From: CAWJKP01 sp963843465
GTDB lineage: Bacteria; Planctomycetota; Planctomycetia; Pirellulales; Thermoguttaceae
DNA: 64,000 bases
Direction of reading: 5' to 3'
Assembly (NCBI GenBank): GCA_963843465.1
Contig: CAWJKP010000001.1
Span: 1,798,001 to 1,862,000, forward strand
Notes under the pieces: model-generated
Told to the model about the DNA's origin: nothing
The model's database searches: none
What the model saw: only the letters and a program-made list of their open reading frames with translations
Part shown: positions 25,260 to 32,499 of the stretch, one piece after another
Layout: each line of letters opens with the position of its first letter
How positions within the stretch are numbered: the stretch's first letter is position 1
Program-made: the position numbers and the translations under genes

Positions 25260-26342
25260 TTAAGGCGGCGAGGCCCGGCATCGGTAATGGTCGACAAAAC
25301 AGCACGGTAACGCTCCCTCAAGATCCTTCGCGCCGGCGCCGGTAACTTTGGTTCCCTCAACGTTCAGCCATCGAAGCTCTTTCAATGGTTCAAGATGGCG
25401 AAGCCCGGCGTCGGTGATCTCTGGACAGCACAAGGTGAGCGCGCGGAGCGATCTTAACTGCGCCAGATGAACCAACCCGGCGTCGGTCAGATTCGTGCCC
25501 CAGAGATCAAGATTCCGGAGCTTCGTCAGCCCTGTCAGATGAGCCAGACCGGCGTCGGTCACGTTCGTAAATCGCAGTTCAAGCTCCTGCATCGAGCCCA
25601 TGCCTTTTAGGTGAGCCAAGCCGGCGTCGCCCACCTTCGTGAAGTGCAAGAAGAGTTTTTTCATTGAGGTCAACCGATTGAGATGTGCCATCCCTGCGTC
25701 CGTCACGAGGGTGGACCCGAGGTCAAGCTCCTCGAGCCGGACCAAGCCCTCGATATTAGCCAGCCCGGCGTCGGTCACCGCAGTCCCAGATAGGCCCAAT
25801 GCCCTGAGTTGACGCATCCCTTTGACATATTGGAGCCCGGCGTCTGTGACGTGGGTGCTGTCGAGCGTCAAGTCGCGTAGCTTTGTCAGGCCCCTTAGAT
25901 GCGCCAAGCCAACGTCAGTCACCTCGGTATTCCAGAGGGAAAGCTCCTCTAACTGCGTTAGGCGTTTGAGGTGTTCAAGCCCGCGATCCGTAATCTTGGT
26001 GCCGGCGACGTCCAGCCTTCGGAGGTCGGGTAGGCCTTCGAGGTATGCCAATCCGGCATTTGTGATCTCGCCATCGCGGACGCAGAGTCCTTCCATCTCC
26101 GTCAACCCCTTCAGGTTTGCCAACGCGGCGTCGGTTGGCTTCGCCTCGCTTTCCCAAAAGTCAACGGAGATTCTCAGCGCGCTTCCGCCCTTTCTATCAA
26201 AAGTCACCGTGCCCCCAAGCTTTACAACCGCGGCGACGGCGCTTGCGAAGTCTGCGTCGGGACTTGCTGCCCGCATCCAGCCAGTAGGGCCAAGCGACGC
26301 ACTCAACGCTAAGATCGAGAACGCAATTCGGTTGAGGGACAT
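25260..26342 (-). CDS. Secreted leucine-rich-repeat protein
   Basis: A 360-residue protein. Residues 1-27 (MSLNRIAFSILALSASLG...MRAAS) are a signal peptide. After about 70 residues there are roughly eleven 24-residue repeats of the form T-D-A-G-L-x-x-L-x-x-L-x-x-L-x-x-L-x-L, the ribonuclease-inhibitor-like type abundant in planctomycetes. It ends GAGAKDLEGALPCC..., a usual C-cap. It lies 160 bases after the intact portal gene. An extra LRR unit (about 25185-25259, unlike the gene in frame) is fused to the second portal fragment, so recombination has occurred here. Possible protein-binding or immunity role; unproven. Confidence 0.8.
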   Translation of the reverse strand: MSLNRIAFSILALSASLGPTGWMRAASPDADFASAVAAVVKLGGTVTFDRKGGSALRISVDFWESEAKPTDAALANLKGLTEMEGLCVRDGEITNAGLAYLEGLPDLRRLDVAGTKITDRGLEHLKRLTQLEELSLWNTEVTDVGLAHLRGLTKLRDLTLDSTHVTDAGLQYVKGMRQLRALGLSGTAVTDAGLANIEGLVRLEELDLGSTLVTDAGMAHLNRLTSMKKLFLHFTKVGDAGLAHLKGMGSMQELELRFTNVTDAGLAHLTGLTKLRNLDLWGTNLTDAGLVHLAQLRSLRALTLCCPEITDAGLRHLEPLKELRWLNVEGTKVTGAGAKDLEGALPCCFVDHYRCRASPP

Positions 26343-26501
26343 GAAATCACCTTTTTACCCGGCTGGCGGGGACGTGCCAATCGAGGTTGATGGTTGGTTT
26401 GGCGACAGAACCTGAAAGGCGCGGTTGCCTTCCCTTCGTTTTATGCCGCGGCCGACTCCACAATCAGGATATTGGGTCAGTGGAATTGCAGCAAAGAACT
26501 G

Positions 26502-28886
26502 TCACTTGGCTGCGCCCGCTTTCGGACTTAGATCCTTGGGACAGACGGCAAAATAGCTAACGTAGTGCGGCGGGTTCTTTTGCCCACGCCACTCCCTTGC
26601 CGCTTGCTCGAAGTTGCCCGGGCTCTGTTGGGTGATCTCCATTGGCTGTTGTCGAATGGTACTACCGGCCTCGGTTTCTCCGCCCGTCGCGCCAAGCCAA
26701 ACCTGCCTGTCCGGAACGTACACCGCGAAATTGAAACCTCCCTTGCCCTTCACGTCGTTCCAATGCTGCGAAGCGTCAAGGGGGCGCTTATTCAACCAGG
26801 TAGCGTCGGCCTTCCAGTCCGGATGCGCACGACGGAACGCCATTTGCTCTCGCCAATCCTTCCCTGGGGGAAGCCCAAGGTATTCGAACATCACCGCCAC
26901 GACCACCGGCTTCAGCGGCGCTCCATAGACGTCCTGCCCAGGCCCGGTTGGGCAGCATTTCTTACTCTTGGCGTCCCTTTCTGCCTCCCGGAATGTCTTG
27001 TAGCCCTCCGTGAACTGCGACGCGAACTTCCCATTCGGGTCGGCCGGGTCAGTATAGCCCAGATACGTCGCCACGACACCGATGCAGCCGTTTTCCAGTG
27101 TTTTCCGAAACGCGTCGATTTGATCCTTACCCAGGCCAAACGTCTGTTCCTTCCACCATTTGAAGAACGAGCCCGGGTCGCCAACCCCCGTCGCCGGTAG
27201 CAAGGGAGGCGCTGTGTTCGCCGCACCTTTTTCGTCCGCGGCACCTGTTTCGCCCGCGGCGCCCGTTGCGTCCACCGCGTCCGACCCGCCCTTGCACCAT
27301 CGGCCGCGCTTGTCCCGTGGCTCGTTCGGGTTGAAGTTCGCCAGGCCGAGCGCGTCGTCGGAAGCACCCTCAATATGCATGTCCCGCGGCTGAACGGCAA
27401 GATCATTTTTCGGCAGCCCCGCTGTCGAATACCTCCCCCGGTGGGACGGCCGCCAATTCGGCGACCCGGCCCCGTCTATCGCCTCACGCTGAAGTTGCCC
27501 GATCGCCGAGATGATGGTGGACGGACCAGACAGCGCAGTGGATGCCTTTGTCTGCGGCAGGCCCACGGCGTCGAAGATTGCCGGCCAGTCGGCGCTGTGA
27601 AAGAGGTCGGCGAAGTCCTTGGGGTCGGCAAGGACCTGGGTTACCAACTGACGCAAAAAGCCCTGGTTGGCGTCCGACAGCGGCGCAGCTTCGAGACGGA
27701 CCTTGCCGCGATAGGCCGGACCCCAATTGGCTTCCAGCACGGGATCGACCGCCTGACGGTTGATCTCGCGGGTGAGGTGGTGATGGACAAGCTCGGCCTG
27801 CAGCAGGGCCAGGTCGCCCTGGGACTGGGATTCGGCCAGCGTGCCGTGCTGGCCTTCGAGAATGGCCCGCTCCGGCAGCAACATGCCGCGGACCTTGAGG
27901 CTGTCCAGGTAGCGGAGCCGATCGACAAAACCCTGCTGCTGGCCGCCGGCGCTGCCTTGCACCTCCAGACGCCAGGCGGTCTGGTTGGGGTCCTGACCCG
28001 GCGCCAGCTCGCTGGGCACGTCGCCGATGGCCACGCCCGAGGCCGCTTCGAGCTTGTCGAGAATCCGCTGGGCCAGGTAGACGTTGTCCAGCTTGGCCCC
28101 GTTCTGGTCGATCCCCTGGCCAAAGCTGGGATAGTGCAAGACCAGATAGGCCCCGGCGATCTTGCGGTCGTAGCGGGCGGCCACCTCGTTGGCCTTCCGC
28201 CAATCGTTCCAAGCCTCTCGGACGTTCTCCAAGAGCGGCTCGCCGTAGAAGTTCGAGCCCTCGCCGCCGAAGGAGACGAGCATGGCACGGGTGCCGGTCA
28301 GCTCGACGTTCTTCTGCCGCAGGCCGGCCAGGCCGCCGTGGGCGTCGATCAGTATCTCGGTGATGTCCGGCAAGAGAGGCTTGAAGCGGACCACGCACTG
28401 CCGGCCATTGGCGTCCAGGCCCCAGATGAGCTCGAAGCCCTGGTGGCCGAAGTCGACGTAGCCGTGCTTGAGGATCGTCTCCAGGAGCGGCTCGCGGACG
28501 GTGAGGAACTGCTTGTCGATCCAGGCGCGGACTTCTTGGGGGACGTCGGCGTCGGCCTGGACGGTCCACTTGCCGGCGACCACCGGGGCCACGGCCAGGG
28601 CCCGGGCGAGGGCGATGGTCGGGTCGCGGCGCATGCGGCGGTAGGTCTCGTAGCCGGCCGCCAGCCGCGGCGCCAGTGAGGCCGGGCCGCCAAGGGGTCC
28701 CAGGCCGCTGGCGCCGATCACTTGCGGGCCGGTCCTGCCGCTGGGCGGAGAGGAGGGGCCGTGGGACGGATTGGCAATCCGTCCTACAACGGTCCTGCCG
28801 CCGGAAGCACTGGCAGAGCCAGTGGCACGCGGACCGGCCACCGCGGCCGCGAGGCGGCCCAGGACGCGCTTCACCTTTGCAATCAT
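26502..28886 (-). CDS. Portal protein (Mu gp29/DUF935-like) with a C-terminal effector-like domain
   Basis: A 794-residue protein. About residues 60-510 are a portal: RRMRRDPTIALARALAVAPV, the DFGHQGFELIWGLDANGRQ strand, YGEPLLENVREAWNDWRKA, then the stem and LEANWGPAYRGKVRLEAAPL clip. A linker carries DKRGRW (about 525-530), an R-D-x-x-G-R-W-type junction like that linking phage head proteins to C-terminal domains. Residues 569-794 are unrelated: a Cys in NGCIGVVATYLG near residue 601, YKTFREAERD, and GGFNFAVYVPDRQVWLGA. Two short palindromic repeats (28764-28786 and 28808-28827) are translated in the N-terminus (VGRIANPSHG, TGSASAS). Its ATG overlaps the terminase stop (ATGA). Confidence 0.8.
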   Translation of the reverse strand: MIAKVKRVLGRLAAAVAGPRATGSASASGGRTVVGRIANPSHGPSSPPSGRTGPQVIGASGLGPLGGPASLAPRLAAGYETYRRMRRDPTIALARALAVAPVVAGKWTVQADADVPQEVRAWIDKQFLTVREPLLETILKHGYVDFGHQGFELIWGLDANGRQCVVRFKPLLPDITEILIDAHGGLAGLRQKNVELTGTRAMLVSFGGEGSNFYGEPLLENVREAWNDWRKANEVAARYDRKIAGAYLVLHYPSFGQGIDQNGAKLDNVYLAQRILDKLEAASGVAIGDVPSELAPGQDPNQTAWRLEVQGSAGGQQQGFVDRLRYLDSLKVRGMLLPERAILEGQHGTLAESQSQGDLALLQAELVHHHLTREINRQAVDPVLEANWGPAYRGKVRLEAAPLSDANQGFLRQLVTQVLADPKDFADLFHSADWPAIFDAVGLPQTKASTALSGPSTIISAIGQLQREAIDGAGSPNWRPSHRGRYSTAGLPKNDLAVQPRDMHIEGASDDALGLANFNPNEPRDKRGRWCKGGSDAVDATGAAGETGAADEKGAANTAPPLLPATGVGDPGSFFKWWKEQTFGLGKDQIDAFRKTLENGCIGVVATYLGYTDPADPNGKFASQFTEGYKTFREAERDAKSKKCCPTGPGQDVYGAPLKPVVVAVMFEYLGLPPGKDWREQMAFRRAHPDWKADATWLNKRPLDASQHWNDVKGKGGFNFAVYVPDRQVWLGATGGETEAGSTIRQQPMEITQQSPGNFEQAAREWRGQKNPPHYVSYFAVCPKDLSPKAGAAK

Positions 28887-30205
28887 GCGATCACCTGTAC
28901 CGGCTGATCCAGCCGGAGCTTGATGGGGAAGAGGTAGTAGACGGCGTAGCCCAGGGCGTCGGTAATGTGGCCCATCTGCCGGCCGCGGAAGGCGAGGTCG
29001 GCGGGCTTGCGGCTACCGGGGAGGTAGCAGCGCTGTTGGATGTCGGCCAGCAGGTTCTTGCAGCGTGGGTCGATGAACATCCGCCGCTGGCCGGCCGCGT
29101 TTTCCAGCAGGGCGTTGCAGGCGGAGAAGCGGTCCTCGATGCGCGGGTTGTCGCGGAGGTAGTGCATGGTGCGGCCCGCCCGCTTGAATCGCTCGTCGTT
29201 GGCGATCTGCACGTAGTCGGAGACGGCCGCCGCGGTGTTGCGTTGCGAGGCGGAGGCGTCGCCGTAGAACTCCCAGCCGCCGCGATGGTCCTGGTAGCGC
29301 TGCCAGACGACGTTCAACGCCTCGCGGGTGTTGCTGTTGCGGAGGAAGATCTCGTCGAACCATTCCAGGCGGTCGGGGAAGCGGTGGCCCAGGACCCAGG
29401 CCATGGGATCGACGTTGAAGTCGGAGCCGACCACGATCGCCCGCTCGGGCCGGTAGGGGCAGGGGCGGACGTTGTAGTCCGGCTGGAAAGCGTGGAAGAT
29501 CCCGCCGCCGGCCGTCTCCCAGCTCGCCTCGTACTGTTCGCGGAAGTCCTTGGCGTCGAGGGTTTCGCGGGCGTGCGCGACTTCCGCCGCCGGGAGGATG
29601 TCGCTGGAGGGCCAGGTGAAGCATTGGCCGTCGGGATACGCGCCGGCCAGGCATCGCTCGCAGAAGTCGCGGTATTCGCCGGCGCCCACGCCTTGCCGCT
29701 TGGGCACGCCGATCCGCCAGGCCCAGCCGCCGCGGTCGGAAAGCGCGGGGCGGATGGAAAGGTCGAAGGTCTTCGGCCGCAGGTCCGACGACTCGTCCAG
29801 CACGCCGCCGTCCCAAGCGTCGCCTTCCAGCCGCCGCGGCCGGTCGAGGCTCACCACGTGCAGCTCCGAGCCGAAGATCGTGCGGATGGTCAGCGTCGCG
29901 CGGGAGACGTTGGGAGAAAGTTTGCCGCCGGCGATCCAGTCGTCGGGGATCAGGTCCAAGAAGTCCTGCCAGGCGATCCGCTTGGCCTGGTCGCGGGTAG
30001 GGGCGCCGTAGAAGTAGCGCGGATCGTGCCAGGGCTTGCTCTGCGTCAGGGCCAACACCAGCCGCCGTTTGGCAATCTCCGTTTTTCCCGATCGCCGGCC
30101 GGCGGGCACGCCCACGAACCGCGCCGCGCAACGCCAGAGCTGGTACTGCACCTCGTGCGGCCGCAATACTGTCCAACGATCGATCCAAGAAACTCGCGAC
30201 TTCAT
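28883..30205 (-). CDS. Phage terminase large subunit
   Basis: A 440-residue DNA-packaging motor. Walker A VGVPAGRRSGKTE at about 31-43, Walker B GGVLDESSD near 142, and an RNase H-like nuclease with VVGSDFNVDPMAW near 250, WEFYGDASASQRN near 303 and the final Asp in HITDALGYAVYYLF near 415. The arginine-rich SLDRPRRLEGDAWD precedes Walker B, as is usual. It cuts concatemeric DNA and pumps it through the portal, whose gene begins inside its stop codon. The small subunit gene lies just upstream. Confidence 0.92.
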   Translation of the reverse strand: MKSRVSWIDRWTVLRPHEVQYQLWRCAARFVGVPAGRRSGKTEIAKRRLVLALTQSKPWHDPRYFYGAPTRDQAKRIAWQDFLDLIPDDWIAGGKLSPNVSRATLTIRTIFGSELHVVSLDRPRRLEGDAWDGGVLDESSDLRPKTFDLSIRPALSDRGGWAWRIGVPKRQGVGAGEYRDFCERCLAGAYPDGQCFTWPSSDILPAAEVAHARETLDAKDFREQYEASWETAGGGIFHAFQPDYNVRPCPYRPERAIVVGSDFNVDPMAWVLGHRFPDRLEWFDEIFLRNSNTREALNVVWQRYQDHRGGWEFYGDASASQRNTAAAVSDYVQIANDERFKRAGRTMHYLRDNPRIEDRFSACNALLENAAGQRRMFIDPRCKNLLADIQQRCYLPGSRKPADLAFRGRQMGHITDALGYAVYYLFPIKLRLDQPVQVIA

Positions 30206-30217
30206 TGTCCCTCCGCC

Positions 30218-30616
30218 CTAAGCCCTCCTCCCTTCGCCCTCCTCGCTCGTCTCTCCTCTCTCCTCCCTGGGCTGATCGCCAACCGTTGGCTGCGGATCAC
30301 TCCTGGGCACCGCTGGCATGATGCTGTCAAGCATTTTCTGCAATTGCTCGTTGATGGTCATACGGCCCTCCTCGTCAGTGACTAAACCCCAGCTCTTCTC
30401 CACCATCCGTTCCAGAATCCCGACGGCTTTGAGCTTGTCCTTGACCGGCGTATCCTTGTTGGCCAGCATCGCCAGCACCTGCGCGGGCAGGACCCGGCGG
30501 ATCTTGTCCGGCAGCTCCCAGCCTTTGCGGATGCCGGTGCGGATTTCGGCCAGGTCGCTGGTGTCCAGCAGTCGCTGCGGCCTGTTTTCCTCGGCGGAAT
30601 CGTCGGTCTTCGTCAT
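30218..30616 (-). CDS. Probable terminase small subunit
   Basis: A 132-residue helical protein (MTKTDDSAEENRPQRLLDTS...). DLAEIRTGIRKGWELPDKIR and the later VKDKLKAVGILERMVEKSWG are helices like those of small terminase DNA-binding and oligomerisation regions. The C-terminal tail is charged and partly repeat-derived (REERGETSEEGEGRRA corresponds to a CTCCTCTCTCCTC repeat). Start ATG overlaps the upstream gene's stop (ATGA) and the gene ends 12 bases before the large subunit. Assignment rests on size and position. Confidence 0.65.
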   Translation of the reverse strand: MTKTDDSAEENRPQRLLDTSDLAEIRTGIRKGWELPDKIRRVLPAQVLAMLANKDTPVKDKLKAVGILERMVEKSWGLVTDEEGRMTINEQLQKMLDSIMPAVPRSDPQPTVGDQPREERGETSEEGEGRRA

Positions 30617-31704
30617 GGTGCCGTCGGAAGTTCCATCGCGTAGCGGAACGAAACGACCGAGCGGCCGTGCGAGCCCTTGACCGGACCGCGGCGGAAGTCC
30701 TTCTGCCGGCTGCCGTGCTTGGCCACGCCGGTCACCCGCCACCACGGCGAGCGGCGGAGGTGGGCGATCATTGCCGGATGGCTGGTGGTGATCCGCACGA
30801 GGAAGCCCCGCTCCGCCTCGATCTCGGCCACGCCGCGGAGCATCGCGCCGCCGATGCCGATCCCCTGGTAATCGGGGAGGGTAACGATCCGCGTGACTCG
30901 TTTCTGTCCCTTCTTGCCGTAGCTGCCAACCAGGCCGCAGAAGGCCACGGGCTCGTTCTCCCAGACGCCCAGGAAGCACTCGGCATGGCAGGCCAGCGAG
31001 CCGCTCAGATAGTGATGTCGCGCAAAGAGCCGCCACGCGTCACGCTTGCAAGAAACGATCGACAGCCGCAGGGGCGGACGCCGAAGCGACCTCCTTGCGA
31101 CGCTCCGCGTCGCCATGTCCAGCGTCCAGTCCGGTTCCAGCCAGGGCTCAACGTCGTAATGGCAGGTGACGGCCACGAAGCGGCAGCCGACGCTTCCCTT
31201 GCGGATCGCCTTGGCGATCGCCGCCGAGCCGACGCGGGCCACGTTGCGGTCGACCACGCTGGTGAACTCGTCGACTGCCGCCAGGTCGTCGCCCGCCTCC
31301 AACAGGGCCCGCACCAGGTCGCAGCGGAATCGCTCGCCGCCGCTGAGCACCCGGTAAGGCTTGACCCAACTGGGAGGCGAGCTGAAGCCTACGGCGGTGA
31401 ACAGTCCGGCGAGCTGCTTGATCGGGCGGTCGCCCAGGCAGTCCACGACGGCCCGATCGGCGGGCCAATCCCGGCCGCTGTAAAGCCGGTCGCCGAACAG
31501 CTCCCGGGCGATCGTGCTCTTGCCGCTGGCCGACGGCCCGACGATCAGGCCGATCCGCCAATCGCCGTTCAGGTCCGGCATTTCCACGCGGAAATGCTCC
31601 TCGGCCTTTTCCGCCAGGGGCACGTCGAACAGTCCGGCCACCTGGTCCACACGGAAGCTGCGGAACACCGCACAGCGCACCGTGACCTCGAATTGCTCGG
31701 TCAT
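30613..31704 (-). CDS. ABC-type ATPase fused to GNAT acetyltransferase (COG2401-like)
   Basis: A 363-residue fusion. Residues 1-215 are a compact ABC ATPase: Walker A VGPSASGKST (55-64), signature LSGGERF (119-126), Walker B DDLAAVDEFTSVVD. The second half is a GNAT fold with ARHHYLSGSLACHAECFLGV, VTRIVTLPDYQGIGIGGAML (the pantetheine-binding R/Q-x-x-G-x-G/A type loop) and a final RYAM strand. COG2401 proteins of this kind are known from archaea and Mu-like phages; their role is unclear. It sits just upstream of terminase and is coupled by ATGA. The start at ATG 31704 avoids repeat-derived upstream sequence. Confidence 0.8.
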   Translation of the reverse strand: MTEQFEVTVRCAVFRSFRVDQVAGLFDVPLAEKAEEHFRVEMPDLNGDWRIGLIVGPSASGKSTIARELFGDRLYSGRDWPADRAVVDCLGDRPIKQLAGLFTAVGFSSPPSWVKPYRVLSGGERFRCDLVRALLEAGDDLAAVDEFTSVVDRNVARVGSAAIAKAIRKGSVGCRFVAVTCHYDVEPWLEPDWTLDMATRSVARRSLRRPPLRLSIVSCKRDAWRLFARHHYLSGSLACHAECFLGVWENEPVAFCGLVGSYGKKGQKRVTRIVTLPDYQGIGIGGAMLRGVAEIEAERGFLVRITTSHPAMIAHLRRSPWWRVTGVAKHGSRQKDFRRGPVKGSHGRSVVSFRYAMELPTAP

Positions 31705-31730
31705 GCAATGCCTCCGGGCAGGAGCGAGTG

Positions 31731-31925
31731 AAGACGGATGAGGGATGAGGGATGAGGGATGAGAGATAAGGGATGAGAGACGGAAGCAAGGACGCGAAGA
31801 CAAGGAGAAAAGGAGAAGAGGAGAAGATCTCCTCTTCTCCTCTTCTCCTCTTCTCCCCCTCCCTGCATCTGTTGCTTCCTTCATTCCTCATCCCTCATCT
31901 CTCATCCCTCATCCGCTGACCGCCG
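31731..31925. repeat. Long imperfect inverted repeat (GGATGAGGGATGAGGG / CTCCTCTTCTCC)
   Basis: Tandem GATGAGG units, then AAGGAGAAAAGGAGAAGAGG, a central AGATCT, CTCCTCTTCTCCTCTTC and CTCATCCCTCATC units at the far end make a near-palindrome of about 195 bases. It separates the ParB-like and ABC/GNAT genes. Shorter GATGAGG runs occur near 45.73 kb. Confidence 0.75.
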
Positions 31926-31930
31926 ACCGC

Positions 31931-32497
31931 TTAGAGCGTCAGCAACCGGCAGCGGATGCCGCGCGCCGCCAACATCTGGTAAACCGCCTTCTGTTGCGTT
32001 TCGTCCGTACACTCCGCCAACACCTGGAACAACTCCGGCACCTCGGGCTCGGGGTCTTCCGCCGGCTGCTGGCCCTGTTGGCCGTAGCTCAGGCCGGCGC
32101 CGCCGGCCAGCTTGCCCAACAGGTCGGCCACCGCAGGGCTGCCCGTCTCGACCTGCCGCAGGACCTGGTCCAGCTTGCCGGCGTCGGCTTCGGCCAGGGC
32201 TGCCAGCGGGTCGAGCGTGACGAGGATCTTGGCCGCCTCGGATGGGCTTACGTCCAACACGAGTACGGGCACCAGGGCGTCCGGCGTGATTTCCGCCCGC
32301 AGGTGCCCGTCAATCAACTCCAGGCCCCCGTCGGGCAGCTCCCGCGCCAAAAGCGCGTCGGCGTATCCGACTTCTTCCAAGAGTCCCCGCAGCGCTTCCC
32401 GCTGCGCGTCGGGATGTGTCCGCCAGTTGTGCGGATGCGGCCGCAGTTGGCCGGCCCTCACTCGCCGCAGTTCCTTGATCCGGTCGCGAATCGTCAT
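31931..32497 (-). CDS. ParB/Srx-like nuclease-fold protein
   Basis: A 188-residue protein with the ParB N-terminal fold: LRRVRAGQLRPHPHNWRTHP, LEEVGYADALLARELPDGGL, LIDGHLRAEI. The GHLR block corresponds to the G-E-R-R nucleotide-binding motif. The C-terminal half (SPAVADLLGKLAGG..., ECTDETQQKAVYQMLAARGI) is specific to phage versions next to terminase genes. It may bind DNA near the packaging start; this is inference from context. Stop of the upstream gene is two bases before its ATG. Confidence 0.75.
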   Translation of the reverse strand: MTIRDRIKELRRVRAGQLRPHPHNWRTHPDAQREALRGLLEEVGYADALLARELPDGGLELIDGHLRAEITPDALVPVLVLDVSPSEAAKILVTLDPLAALAEADAGKLDQVLRQVETGSPAVADLLGKLAGGAGLSYGQQGQQPAEDPEPEVPELFQVLAECTDETQQKAVYQMLAARGIRCRLLTL

Positions 32498-32499
32498 GG

